NCBI GenBank assembly: GCA_008828725.1
Contig: MEHQ01003724.1
Coordinates: 494,664 to 558,663, forward strand
Reading direction: 5' to 3'
From: Saccharina japonica
Taxonomy: Eukaryota; Sar; Phaeophyceae; Laminariales; Laminariaceae
DNA: 64,000 nt
A model generated the notes under the pieces. That model saw nothing but the letters and a program-made list of their open reading frames with translations, was not told the origin of the DNA and searched no databases. A program made the position numbers and the translations under genes. Position 1 is the stretch's first letter. Every line of letters begins with the position of its first letter. Positions 17,882-30,565 of the stretch are shown one piece after another.

Positions 17882-20800
17882 TTATACTACTACTACTGCT
17901 GCTATACACCATTTAGATCCTGTATCATACCAGGTATCTTACATTTGCCGTTATGATATGGTTTGCAAAAACCGTATCGGACAGGTTAGATCCCACTCAG
18001 CAAACATGTGAGCAAGAATCGTGCTGTACAGATCATACAGATCGTACAGATCATACAGATACATCCCATCCGGTAAACATGATCTGTATCATGCAGATCG
18101 TGTAGATCAGGGGTATGTCTGCCTTGAGATACCTGTATCATATGACATAGGGACCTTACCCGTCCGATGTGTGCATTGCTTGCAAGGGGGGTACATTTCC
18201 CGTATGCGGGGTTGTGGGTGGTAGTTTACGTAACGCTACCACAGAGGGAAACTCCAGTCCTTGTTTGCCTCATTTTTGGGCAATAAAACTATGAAAAGAG
18301 CTTTGCAGCCGGGTTTTCGTTGCCCCAGCACTGTGTTCGTCTTTGCAACGCACCTCGTACTTAGTACCCATTTGTGCACGAAATCGAAACTCTTGTGCTG
18401 CAACTGTTGAGCGAGCCGGTAACCGTTCACGAGCTGACTGACTTGAGTTGTGGTATGCGCGTTGGTACAGCTATGGAGGCGTTGGTTGTACCTCAGGAAC
18501 ATGTTTTTGCATCCTGTAACATCACAGTTGGGAAAAAATGTACGGAGAGGCGATGGGGCAGGAAAATAACACTTCTCCACTTCCTTGGCATGGGCCTACA
18601 TGCACCCACCAGACCAATGGGCGGGTCTTGGCATGCCTTTCTCTCCACATGCAGCCAGCGCTTACCCTGTTCTTTGCTTGCTTGCTTTTCAGGGGGAGTC
18701 TGCTTCACTCCAAGCCGTGTTCGCCATCCTCTTTGCGGCTGCGGTAGTCATCGCCCTGGGCCTGTGGTCCCGCTCAGCCGCGATGGACCGAAAGGCGAAC
18801 TCTTGCAAGATGACCATGTCGAGGCCGGACTACGTGCATCTGCCCGTGCCGGGGTACCCCTCCGTGGGGGAAGAAACGCCGCAGGAAGTGGACGGAGTTC
18901 CCGGGTACCAGTACCGCTTGGTTAGGTACATCGATGGGAAGCTGCCTGCGTACGACAAGCGTAACCCGTCCAAACCGCGAGGAACTCCGGTGCTGTTTGT
19001 GCCGGGGCATCTTGGCAACTTCAAGCAGGTGTGACAGCGCAGTAGTGCTATACAGCGGATACCCCGACTTTAGAGAGGTGTAGTATCAACACCTCTCGTA
19101 ACTAGCCTTCTCTCTTATTGACACTGGGAAAATATATACTTGAGTACCTGGTAGGTTTAGTGTAGGCGGGCCCAGCCGATTTAGCCTCTCGTACCTGCAC
19201 TATTCTCTTATATAGGGTACCCTCTCTTGAGTCGGGGTATCCACTGTAGTGTAATCCTGCTGTTTGTTGTAGCCTGGCATGGGAGAGCTTTCCATGAAGC
19301 GTGTACTTTTTTTTTTGTTGTGCATGTCTTTTGGGAGCTGGCCTCGCGTCAAGGGGCAGAAACGGACTTAGTTTTTGTGGTCTCTCTCTTTTTGTTTTTG
19401 TCTTGTCTTTAGCCCTCGATGGCGCTAAACACCCCACTCTGTAGAACTTTCAGTACACTGTCAGTACACTACCAGTACAGCAGAAGTAGACGCAACTATG
19501 AACGTTGTCCGAGCGTGATGGTTGCCGTCTGCATGAGGGCGAAGAGGCACACAGACACCGTTTACAACCCAACGGATACTAGGAAATTGTTGGAAACGTG
19601 TTGCAGGGTGTTTTGGAGTTTGTCTGCGTTCGATCGCCCCCCAGTACGCAGCGCCAGCAAGGCGCAGCACCTCGTAGCCAGGGCCGATACATACCGGCAC
19701 TGTATAGTTAAATGGTGATGTTACAGTAGCCTGTTTTTGGTGCGTTTATTACAGGATGGGCATATGTTATATGATAGTAATCAGACCCCACGATGGACCC
19801 CAACAGCACATATCCCTCTACTCCTATTAACCGTATTTTGTTTTGATTACTGTGTTCGCCCTAATATCACGCGTCGATGGGTGAAAACATGAACTACGAT
19901 GTTGTCAAGAACATAGTTTTCGACACATGTCTGTCCGAGAAGTCGGGAAGACAGTGTCTTTTGTTCCGGCTCACACCCACTGATTTCGTCTGTTGACATT
20001 GTGTGTTGGCATTGTGTGTGTTTGTACAAGTAGGTGAGGTCTCTTGGGTCTCATGCGGCGGAGGCTAAGCTTTCGGGTTCGAGGCGACGACTCGACGTTT
20101 TCGCGCTGGATTTGCTGGAGGAGATGACCGCCATTCACGGTTCCATCGTCTGGAGACAGGTGAATGTTAATCTTATGTTGCCATGCCTTGTTGCTTCGCT
20201 TTGCTTTGCTTGGCTTTGTTTTGCTTTGATTGGCTTTACTTCGCTTCGCTTTGCTTTGCTTTGCTTTGCTTTGCTTTGCTTTGCTTTGCTTTGCTTTGCT
20301 TTGCTTTGCTTTGCTTTGCTTTGCTTTGCTTTGCTTTGCCCACTGCTGTTCACACGCACGGCGGTGTCCCGGTTTGGGGATGGCTCGATCGAGCCATAAA
20401 TATCCTCCGAACTCAACAACCTACACGCACTTCTTTTTGTGCGCACCCTTGCGACGTCTTTGTCAGGCTGAGTTCCTGAACCATGCGGTGGAAGTGATCC
20501 TTGGCTTGTACGGGGGGGAAGAGGGAGCTCGTGCGATTTCTTCCGTTATGATCGTCGGGCATTCGCTTGGAGGCATGGTGGCCAGGTTAGAAAAAGCACG
20601 CACACTTCTTTTTGAGCGGCGCAGCATCTTGTCACCACCACGTTAATAATGTTCCATCTATTGATACTTGCGGTGGAGCCCTTCAACGCCTTCATTACTG
20701 CTTCATAACTGCTTCATAAGCGCGTGGAACTAGGGTAGGGTAGAGTAGACCATTTTTTGCAGTAGTAGTGAAAGGATTAAGGTACTACTGTACATCCCGC

Positions 20801-23748
20801 GTTCGTGTCGCATTATGCCATGCTACTGTACTCTACGTGTTGATAAGTATTGAAGGGACGTGTATCACGAGAAACGAGCGATGGCGCGTGCAGGATCTGC
20901 GTTGGTAATTCATGAATCGGGTTTGAGAGCAGCTTAACGTTGCCGTTGCTGCTTCCGATGATACTTCGAGGTGCTCGCGTTACTGTTGATTGTGCTACTG
21001 CATGGAGCTATGGTGCTCATGGTTCCATGATTAATTTTCATGAGCTGGTATTATATATACTCAAGCGATACCAACATACTTGGTGTGATGAAATTGTGCT
21101 ATGATACGAGTAAAGTCCCGGTGTTTTATCTGTCCTGATGCCCTTCTGTTGACCGTTCCTGGCGCCTCTCTCCCTTTGTCTCCGTTTGGTTAGGACCGCC
21201 TTCACGCTGCCTTCGTACCGGGCGGGTTCTATCACCGACATCGTCACGCTCGGCACCCCGCACGAACGACCTCCGTGGTTGATGGACTACGCCGTGCTCA
21301 AGTGAGTGTCCAACCATATCAACCTAAAATGCTGGTGGGCTGCGTGCATGTCGCTTACTGCTGCACCTGGTACGTAGATAGTACAATACCGCTCCCTAAA
21401 ATGCTGGTGGGCCGCGTGCATGCCGCTTACTGCTGCACCTGGTACGTAGCTAGTGTAATGCCGCTCTGGACGTGATTACAAAGAGCGTAAAAACATTGGT
21501 ATGACGACCAAACGGCCCTTGTGATCCCGTCAAGACTGGCCCGAGACACTTCTCCTTCCGCGCTGCCTACCCTTTCGTGGACTAAAGGGTAACGCTTTTG
21601 CTGGACCCTTCTCCGTGTGTAGTCAACCAATCAGCGGCCCGTTACCGTTCTGTCGACAAAACGGCCGGACGGAACGCTCCTTAACCCCTGTTATTTTTCG
21701 ATCATCGTCACATTTGGGGGGAAACTACTTCTGAGTTGCTGTGACATATTTTCTTGCAGTTCATTAAGGGTTATTCACGGTCTCGACTTGAGATCATGGC
21801 ACTTCGATCGTGTTTTTTTTAGTTGACCCCCCTTGGTTTTCGTGGTGCTTTCTCTGCCCGCCCGACCTCGATCCCGCTGTCCCCGTTGTCCCTTCTTCAG
21901 CCTTTACCGCTGTACGGACGCCCTTTGGAGATGGCACGACTCCCCCCCTCGCACCAAAGCCTTCTCCCCGTGCTGGTCGGGCTACGGCCCCGCAGCGGAG
22001 ACCGCGCAAGCTATAGGCGCTAGTACCGTTATCCTTGCTGACGGTGGAGGTGAAACCGTTGGGGGTGTAACCGACGAAACGGCCGATAGTGCTCCTGCCG
22101 AGGCGTTTGTAGCGGGGGGAGCGGCAATGCAAGATGTGGCCAGCTCGGCAGGCGACGGCTCTGACACCTGCAGCGGGGACTGCCCCGTGCCGCCGATAGA
22201 CCCTGTGCTTGAGGACTCTGCCACAGCTGGGGGGGGGGTGGTTCCTGGGCTGGGATGGGGGGGGGTGGTCGGGAGGGATGCAGAGTCTCTGCTGGGAAAC
22301 ACGGTCATGGTGAGTTTGTCGGCTGGGCCGAATGACCTCATGGTGCACCCTTCCCTGTGTGTGGCGGATGGGCTTGGCCTGGACGGGCATGGCGTGGTGT
22401 TGACCACGTCGGAGGTGGAGGGGTGCGGGTTCGGGATGGATCACTTGGCGCTGGCGTGGTGCAAGCAGCTCGTCAGCAGGTAAGCGTTTTGACTTGTGCA
22501 TGCTGCTGGACCGCCAGGCGTACAAAACGCGTTTGTTTTTTTGTTACGGTAAGATTGATAGTTGCACAAACAAGCGTTATCGACAAGGCAGGTTCTCGCG
22601 GAGATAATTTCTACCATGTGTTTTCTTTCCATAGTCGTTTCGAAATTTTGGAAGCACTCTTTGGGTTTCCGCGTGTTGGTTCCGCCATTTCTGGCCGATA
22701 GTCTGAGGTATGGCTCCACCTCCACCCTGATTGCAATGAAAGAAGGCCTCTCAGCCATGGCTGCTTGGTTCTGCCCGTCCTAGACCAAGTCTTGGTGTTC
22801 TTATTGCCGCGTTATGGGGTCTGGTAAGTGCAGGTAAGTGCAGTGTTTTTTGTACTCAAGAGGGAGAAGGCATCTACCGTAGCAGTATGCTGTAATTAAG
22901 TGATAAGAGAAGGACGTCACCGTATACTATAATCAAGTGATAAGAGAAGGATAGCACCGTATATTTGTAATCAAGTGACAGCACATCGATTTTATCCGGA
23001 AGGCGTACGTGCGCAAGGCCTTTCCGCCTAACGTTACTGCTGTATGTCGGTCGCATGATCCAAGCAAGCCCTCTCAGCTACCACGCTGCATGTTACGGGT
23101 GCCGATTCAAGACGCCATCGCGCCAGGTACTTCCCTCGGCCCCTCCCCTGCCTTCATACTTCGAAGTATCGTAATGACCAATACCGTCAGCTGTGAGTTC
23201 AAACAATTGGTAAACTACTTAGCCTTGCAAGCTGTTTTGAACGGAGTTCGCTCGTACCGTCTAATTCATTCACGAACGGAATTGCGGCAGGGTTGTCTCC
23301 ACCCTCTCTGAGCTCGAGAGGCTTCACGCGGCGGGAGCGGGGGCCAAGGAGCGAACGAGGTCTGCGGCTGCCATCCTAGAATCGTCCGAGAGGTGCGGTT
23401 ATTTTTATCTATTTATTCATCGTTCCCGGTTGGTCCACTATGGAGAAAGGCTAAACAAACGCGTGCTGTCCACGTTAGAGGGAATACTCGTTGCCCAACA
23501 TATTTGTGACTGCCGTGGACCCTCAAGCGATATTGCTAGTGTTGTTGTTGTTGAACGCTTATGCTAGGTGCGAGGTTTTAGTAAAGGGAAAACTGCGGAA
23601 AGTCTTCCTTCTTGGGGCCAGAATTTCTTCAACGAAAATGTTTTTCTGTTTAATTCCTTGGCGGTGGTTATATATTTTGAGTCCTGGTGAAGGAAAAAAA
23701 AACGTTGCTGCTGTACTCCTCCTCCTCCTCCTCCTCCTCCTCCTACAG

Positions 23749-23805
<57 letters not shown>

Positions 23806-23806
23806 G

Positions 23807-23837
<31 letters not shown>

Positions 23838-24664
23838 TCACTGTAAAGAATCAGAGTTGCGTGTGCACCACGTGGCATCCTCGCGAGGCCGCCTGTTGCA
23901 TAAACATGCCATCATATAACGGGAAACCGCCTTGTCTGACCGCTCCCCTACCCTAGAACAAGTATAATAAGGCCACAAGAGTCCTTGACGCGCCGCCCGA
24001 AAATACCGTTTTTTGTGTGTATTATTTGGAAAAAATAAACAAAAGGTTTCCTAGAGTACGTTGCATATTTTTGCTGTTGCACGTCTTAGAGATGGCTTGT
24101 TTACCCGCATCTCGCCGCTTTCCCACCCGAACTATTCTTGGTATTTGTTCTGTAGATCGTCGGGGGGGGAAGAGACTGCGACGACGACGATGGACGAGGT
24201 GCTAGCGGTGGCGAGGTCTCTGGTGACAGACCGCACCTGTTTGCTCATCCCTGCGTGGGTGTGTGTGGCATGCCTCGTGCTCGCCGCCGCGCTGATCCGG
24301 GTAAGCGAAGCATATTTTCGGCGTCTGGTTTCGATGGTGTCTTTTTTTTGTCGCGGGCGTGATTTATTTACAGTAGTACACATAGTACGCATGTCGTTAG
24401 TGCTGTATGTATGATATGTATCTCAGTGAAGACGCTATTCGTGCACAACTGTTGCGGAGGCGGAGAATCGTTGATTGCTGGTTGGTTGGTTGGTCCGTTG
24501 GTTCGTTGATTGGTTGGTTCGTTGATTCGTTGATTGGTTGGTTGGTTGGTTGGTTGATTGGTGGTTTGGTTGGTTGATTGCTTGGTCGTTGATTGGTTGG
24601 TTAGTTAGTTGCCGCGTTGATTGGTTGGTTGGTGTATCGGTTGATTGCTTGGTTGGTTGATTGG

Positions 24665-24713
<49 letters not shown>

Positions 24714-27700
24714 CGCTTGGTTGGTTGCTTGGTCGATTGGTGGGTTGGTTGGTTGGTTCGTTGATTTGTGGGTTGGTTGATTGCTTGGTCGTTGATTGCT
24801 TGGTTGGTTCGATGACGCGTTGATTGGTTGGTTGGTGTACCGGTTGATTGGTTGGTTTGTTGATTGCTTTGTCGGTGATTGGTTGATTGGTTGGTTGGTT
24901 GATTGCTTTGTCGGTGGTTGGTTGGTTGACTGGTTGGATGATCGGTTGGTTGGTTGATTGATTGATTGGTTGATTGATTGGTTGATTGGCTGATTGGTCC
25001 GTTGATTGGTTGTTGGTTGGTTTAACTTGTGTGGAGCCCCCCGGCGGTCATCATCGCCTTCACCTCTGCACAGAAAAACCAGGGCAAATTTTGCACAAGT
25101 CCAGAGACACGGGAGCCTGCTGGTATTGTTGAATGGAGAGCCTGGTCAAAGACAACGAACTGACACTGCTGGCGCCAAAACAAACGCAGACAACAAACAG
25201 CGTTTCCCGAGCAACGACCCCCTTTCCCCTCTGGCTGTTCCCAACAATCTATTCCCCTGCCCTCAACCCTCGCACCACGACAGGGCTTGTCGGCCAAAAA
25301 CAGCAAAGAGGGGGCTCTTCCTCCCGTGCCGCTCCTGCTCACGCCGAGAAGCCACTTCCAGGTTGACGCTATCAACCGCGCGTTGCGCTCGCTGTGGGCC
25401 TCGTTGCGCGCGCAAGGAACGCTCGCGACGGTTTCGGTCGTGACTTCATGTTGTCTGGTGGCTCTTTGGGTCGGAGTGGACGGAACATCAGGCATGCTGC
25501 CGGTCGCTGTGGAGCGCGCGTTTGATAAGGCTGTTTCGTTGCCGGGGGTTTCTGTTGTCTGGATGGCGGTGGCTAACTTTTTGCGTCTGGTGGCGGGGGC
25601 GGTGGCCGGCGGGGCTCGGGCTCTAAACCCGCTGGAGGGGGCGGGAGACGCGCTTCGCCTGCAGCCGGTGAAGGTAAGATGAGCCAGGGAGGGACTGGAG
25701 GCCGAGGGACGCGGGGGGGGGGGAGGATTGACTTGATACTGTTCCGAGAGCAGACTTGGTTGCGCCGTGCACAGGATGAAATGCTGTTTCTGTTTTCCAT
25801 TCTGTTTTGCTGTCGCCATTATCTTGCTTGCTGTGTTTTTTTTTTTTGTTTACCGTATCAGTTGTCCCATCCGATGGACGCGACAGGTATGAACATGCGG
25901 CACCTATTAAATAGATAGTATATTTTGCGTAGTTTGGAACCAAATGGTCTCCTTCCTCGCTGTTGCTGTATGCTGGAAATCTTGCCTTCGCTTTTGTATC
26001 GCTAGCATGTGCGTGGTACCTGGTAGACACAAGCTGTATATGCTGTGCCACGTTTGGCCCCCGCTCTCGCCCTCTCGGCAGAGGGGGTCGTCGCCGTCTA
26101 TCACTCCTTGTTGCTGACATGTACCTGACAACCCGCTATGCTTGTGTCGCGTTCGATTCTCCTTCTTGCTCTCTTGGCATGCCTCTTACCATGCCTCTCG
26201 ACATACCTCTTGGCATGCCTCTCGGCACAGGGGGTGATCGCCGTCTACGCTGTAAGCTTGGGGTGGATGCTGACCTTCGTGTACCTGGTAGCCGTGCTCG
26301 GGGCCGTGGGGAACGGGGTTTGTCGGTTGGTGAAGCGTTTCCCTGTGCCTTTGAGGGGCTGTCTGCGGTCACTGCAGAACCGGAAAGTTGCCGTGGTGGT
26401 GGCTTGCGCTGCGATTGTTGGCGGTCACCTCAAGACCTTCTCCTTGCCGATCACGTTTACCGAAATTACGGTCAAGGGTAAGTGCTGACTGTCACGATAT
26501 TTATAGTTGTAGTGCAATGACAACTAGCTATAGGATATTTGGGTTTCGTACTGTATTGTATAGCGGTTTACTTGGAGACGAAACCGCCAGTGCAGGCACC
26601 TTCGATGCCGCCTGTGCTGTGATATGTTGGTGTATTCGCCTCTTATTGGGGCTCGTAGCTACTATGCTGCAGTGCCGTCACTACTGCATGCTCTACTGCT
26701 GTACTCACCAACTCAGATATCATACATATCACCCTGTCCGGACATATAAGCACCGATTTTATCGTATATCAATATACAAAATGTGCTTATATTTCGGGAC
26801 AGATTGGTATGTGTTGATATCATGTACCAGACATGTACTATCGATATCAGTGCCGTATCAAGTATAATAGTGATCGGGCATACATACATAAAATTAACCC
26901 AACTCTTGGACGAAACGTATTTAGTGTTTACATTAGTGAACCCTGAAAGAAGTGACGCAACCCTCTGTTTGCACCCCCCCCCCCCCCCCCCCCCCCCTCC
27001 CCCCCCCCCCCCCCCCCCCTCACTGCGGTGTGTGATCGGAACAGGCGAGCTGTCCATGGTGTTCATGGCGCTGTCTCTTTCTCTCTACGTCCTCCTGGTC
27101 AGCCTCGCCATCTTCCCCGCCTCTTCCCCAACTGCATCAACCTACCAGCGCCTCATCCTCTTGCTCTACGCGCCCGCGCCCGCGGTGCTCATGGGGCCAC
27201 AGCTTGCCGCCACGGGGATCCTCTCTCGGCAGGGGGGCGCGCACGAGTCATTCGTGGCGTCGGGAGAGCTAGCCCTAGCTTCTCTCGCCCTCCTTCCGAT
27301 CATCGCCAGCGTCTGGTTCGCACGCCGCGCTCTCCCGTTCCCGTCCCCTCCCGGCATCGGCGCGATCTTAGCAGAGCTCAAGGCTCAGATAGAGGAGGAC
27401 GTCGCAAGGTCTCTGGACGGCGGCGACGGCAGCTCGGGCGGCTTTAACGGCGGAGGAGGGGCTGGCGGACACCAAGGCTCCGCTACGGCGCTTGCGGCCG
27501 CGGCGCTTGCTCGCCCCAACGGGCACGGGGCGTGCGGGAAGTGCCTGCACGCAGACGGCGGACACGGCGCGGTTTTCGTAGAGACAGACCAGGAACGGGT
27601 GCTGGTAGGGGCCGGGGTGACTCTCGGCCCCGGGTTTAGGGTGGTTGCCTGCGACTGCCCTCAGAGGGATAGGGCGGCCCCGTCGGGCTGGTGCGAGTTC

Positions 27701-28009
27701 TGCCGCTGCGTGTGTAAGGTGTGCGGCGGATGCAAGGAGGCCACGAGGGTTTTGAAAGCTTCCAGGAGTGCTAGAGGGAAGGAGGCGGGAGGCGGAGAGG
27801 GGGCGGGGTTCTCGGAACCAGTGGGGGCGGCTGCCGGTGTGGGGGTTGTGTCGGTTGCGGTTTTGTATGCCGGGTTGTGGGCGTTCGGGATGAGGGTCAT
27901 GGCTGCGCCGTGCCACTCTTTGTGGGCTCTGTCCGCGATGGGGGGTGTTTTGTGTGCCCTCCACTGGGGGGTGGCGAGAGATGCAGCAAGTGGGTTGGGG
28001 AGGTCGTGA
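17597..28009 (+). CDS. PGAP1: PGAP1-type GPI inositol-deacylase (11 exons, 1082 aa)
   Basis: Exons: 17597-17728, 18693-19028, 20034-20159, 20467-20585, 21194-21301, 21901-22479, 23291-23392, 24156-24300, 25284-25673, 26231-26477 and 27045-28009. All phases agree and the total is 3249 nt. PGAP1 removes the inositol-linked acyl chain from GPI anchors in the ER membrane. Visible features: a basic N-terminal tail (KGKKKKKTE, to residue 44); TM1 at about 50-69; the lipase-start segment [16 protein letters not shown] (147-162); nucleophile motif GHSLGG with Ser231; TLGTPH (256-261); and [14 protein letters not shown] with the likely catalytic His455. About nine further hydrophobic segments follow (529-548, 596-614, 638-658, 680-707, 731-746, 764-786, 794-812, 835-852 and two after 1025). 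The family is usually about 900 residues; the extra length includes a cysteine-rich region at 925-991. The first exon is inferred from phase and the basic tail; a start inside 18585-18692 is the alternative. Confidence 0.92.
17850..17897. repeat. (CTA)n microsatellite
   Basis: Interrupted CTA/ACT tract in the first intron of the PGAP1-type gene. Confidence 0.9.
18020..18150. repeat. AGATCATAC repeat family, copy 1
   Basis: Several 9-bp units related to CAGATCATA, followed by ATGTCTGCCTTGAGATAC. It matches the other family members at 32930-33330, 39120-39385 and 48720-48920. It lies in the first intron of the PGAP1-type gene. Confidence 0.7.
20185..20339. repeat. (GCTTT)n pentanucleotide repeat
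   Basis: About 30 units of a five-base repeat, pyrimidine-rich on the plus strand. It lies about 25 bp into the intron between exons 3 and 4 of the PGAP1-type gene and ends about 130 bp before the next exon. Confidence 0.95.
21325..21472. repeat. Two tandem copies of a 73-bp unit
   Basis: The segment starting CTAAAATGCTGGTGGGC is repeated twice with few differences, inside the intron after exon 5 of the PGAP1-type gene. Each copy ends in an ACCTGGTACGTAG word. Confidence 0.85.
22621..22700. repeat. Dispersed repeat, inverted partner at 50397-50486
   Basis: About 80 bp match the reverse complement of 50397-50486 (core CTTTGGGTTTCCGCGT). The acceptor-like site at 22635 is part of this repeat. 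It lies in an intron of the PGAP1-type gene and is not an exon. Confidence 0.7.
23716..23838. repeat. Compound CTC and TAC microsatellite
   Basis: A run of about ten CTC units is followed by about thirty TAC units, in the intron between exons 7 and 8 of the PGAP1-type gene. Confidence 0.95.
24472..25022. repeat. 550-bp imperfect TTGG/TTGA tetranucleotide tract
   Basis: TTGG, TTGA and TTCG units alternate without interruption for about 550 bp, G+T-rich on the plus strand. It sits in the intron between exons 8 and 9 of the PGAP1-type gene and ends about 260 bp before exon 9. Confidence 0.93.
26974..27019. repeat. Poly-C tract, 46 bp with one T
   Basis: An almost uninterrupted C run ending about 25 bases before the acceptor of the last PGAP1 exon (27045). 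It occupies the place of the polypyrimidine tract. Confidence 0.9.
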
Positions 28010-29164
28010 TTGTTCTCTCTAACGTGTTGTCGCTCGGTTGCTGGTGCTGTTTTTTTTTGTCTCTCTGTGGTGGAATCGACGTACGTGTTGGTAATGTTTG
28101 ATGGACACGTCGTGTGGTGATGTGAGGAGTAGATTCGCGACGTTTGTTTTTGGCAAAAATTCCGATTACGTGTGTGTTCGTCGCCTGGTTTATTTATTTG
28201 TCCAGTGCTTATGGTGCGTATGACTCGTCAGGTATACAGCGCGGTGATTGATACCCATGGCATTTACGGTCGCCCGTGGCCATGCTGCTCGCTCTTGATC
28301 GTAGGGCACGGCTACGTACGGTAAACATCCAATTTTTCTATTTTTCGCACGAGCACTGACTGTTAGGCGCATGTTGGCATTATGTTGGACGAATGCGGAG
28401 GGCTTTCTGTTGGACGGGTTTAATTCTGGAGACAGACCTGGTTGGTTCCTGTCAATGGCGAGATTGCAAGGAAGGGCCGAAGCGGCCACTACGAGTACAC
28501 TGTTCCTATTAATACGACAGAGAGGCAATCACTCATCATGCTGGGTGATTTTTTTCGCCGGTATAAAATACGTCATTTTGGTGACTTTTTTTTCTCAACA
28601 ATTATTTATTTTTTCGTGGTTCGGGGGTTGCTATTCTATACCCCTGGTAGGGAACAGACTCCAAGAAACCCAAATTAACCAAATTATTTGCAAATAACCC
28701 AAGATAGAGGGCGGAGTACTCGCAAGGGTTTGGGTACGAGAGAGACTGGAGCGATGGAGCACGGCTTGACCGAATACACGAGAACGATATCATAGCGGAG
28801 TGACGACAAAAGGGGAATCCCTCTTGCTTCGCGTTCCATGGATCTCTGACAGGTCGCCAGCCAATTAATGATCGATTTATTGTCCAGTGGGCAAGTAGCA
28901 TGTAACGCAATATTAACGGACATTAGAACGGCAGATCTCACTCTAGGGGGGGGGGTCTCTCTTGCCTCGCGTTCCATGGATGCTTGACATGCCGTCTCCA
29001 TGATTTACTTGTCCACTGGACAAGTAACATGTAACGTATACTATAGCGGCTAAAAAATATCACGCTACAACGTAAATTGCCACACGCTACTCGTACGGCA
29101 ACATTGCAGCAGTACATAGTAACGAGAGGTGCATCTTCTACTACAATTTCTACAATTACTACAA

Positions 29165-29202
<38 letters not shown>

Positions 29203-30565
29203 CAGTATCAGTAGTATCAGTATTAATAGTACAACGGAGAAGAAACCGACGCTCCAATATCCTTCCATTCTGCTATTGCTTCGATAACCTGGAACCCCCA
29301 CAACTAACTACTGCACTACTACGAGTACAGTACGAGTACCGTAAACAAGGTATCCCTTTTATCGCTCTTATTTCCCCCGCTTATTTTGCTTGTGAAAGCT
29401 CCGTCAAAACCACCCCTCCCTTTGCCCTACGTATACCTTTCTTTATTACCTTGCCACCTTACCTCCAATCGCAAGGAAGGGCCAAGTATGCCCCCCCCCT
29501 GTAGGTGATATACTACATATTACCTGGAAGCTAATAGCCAGGTAAAGGTATTGCGTTGTATTCCAGGTATACTGCTCTGCTGTAGTGAGTACTTCCAAAG
29601 TAAGTACCGAACAGAAATCTCCTGGTAAAGCGTGAAATATCACCCCAGGGGGCTCACCGGGTTACTACATCCTTGACACGAACCTGGTCATACCCTACTG
29701 TAGGCATACATACGTAAACATACCCGCGACAGAAGAATTACACGGAGTTAGCAACTACACTATTAATCGTACGGATATGAGTTTCGAACAATCGATCTTC
29801 CAATCCCAACCCCAAATTACCGGTATTAAGCATAACTGCAGGCCCTCAACACTCACACGTACATCAATCCCTAAAATAGATGGTCTTACTCTTCGACAAC
29901 GACAGCTGCATGTACTGTAGTACTCGTAGTAGGAGTGTACGAGTACTCGCATGATGTGTATGATAACACCCAGACACTATTTTTAATATTATTTTGACTA
30001 CACCGCAGTCTTATTCAAGACCAACAGCGACAACGACAGCTATCGTCCTCGGTCATCATAGAGACGTTTGGTCGTTTGCTACATGCATGTATGTTTTCTG
30101 GGACCAGGCATGGGGAGGTATCTCCGATTAGCGGCCGGCCATCAGATACCTCCTGATACAGGATACCGCCCATCCGATCGATCATGTTTGCTGGAGAGAA
30201 GGCAGAACCACGGCTGTAGTACGTACAGTACGTACATACTGTAGTACGTACGAATGATACGAATCAGAAACCTGAAAAAAATGCGCGAAGATTATTTCAT
30301 TAAAAAAGCGCGCGAAAAAATGCGGCGGGTTTTCTGCCGGTTCGAGTAAACTAAAAAATCGAGGCCGAACGATTTCCGAACGAACGCCGAGCCAGACACT
30401 ACCAGACAGAGTCGCGAGTCCGCGATGAGCAGTTGCAGGCAGGCTGGCGATGACGATGGGCAGGACTAACTCCTCCTTACGAGTAGACAGCGGCAGCAGC
30501 GGCGGCAGCAGCGGCAGCAGCAGCGGCGGCAGCAGCGGCAGCAGGAGCGGCAGCAGTGTCCGGTA
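28010..30565. other. Intergenic stretch between the PGAP1 and ankyrin genes
   Basis: It contains a diverged direct repeat of about 100 bp (about 28820-28920 and 28960-29040, sharing CGCGTTCCATGGAT and CAAGTA.CATGTAACG), an AGT microsatellite (29165-29202) and a GCAGCGGC-rich tract at 30485-30555 just before the ankyrin start codon, probably in its 5' UTR. A coding-like frame around 28440-28680 has no exon support. Confidence 0.5.

Noticed and set aside
21833-21900. 5' extension of the large PGAP1 exon
   Set aside because: The phase from exon 5 requires the acceptor at 21900; the upstream bases are pyrimidine-rich intron.
22636-22701. Short PGAP1-like exon after TTTCCATAG
   Set aside because: Part of a dispersed repeat found also at 50397-50486, and it ends in a stop; the exon at 23291 continues the protein properly.
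28371-28697. Coding-like frames (NTTERQSLIMLGDFFRRYK)
   Set aside because: Looks protein-like but lacks start, splice partners or a recognised family; could be a transposon relic.
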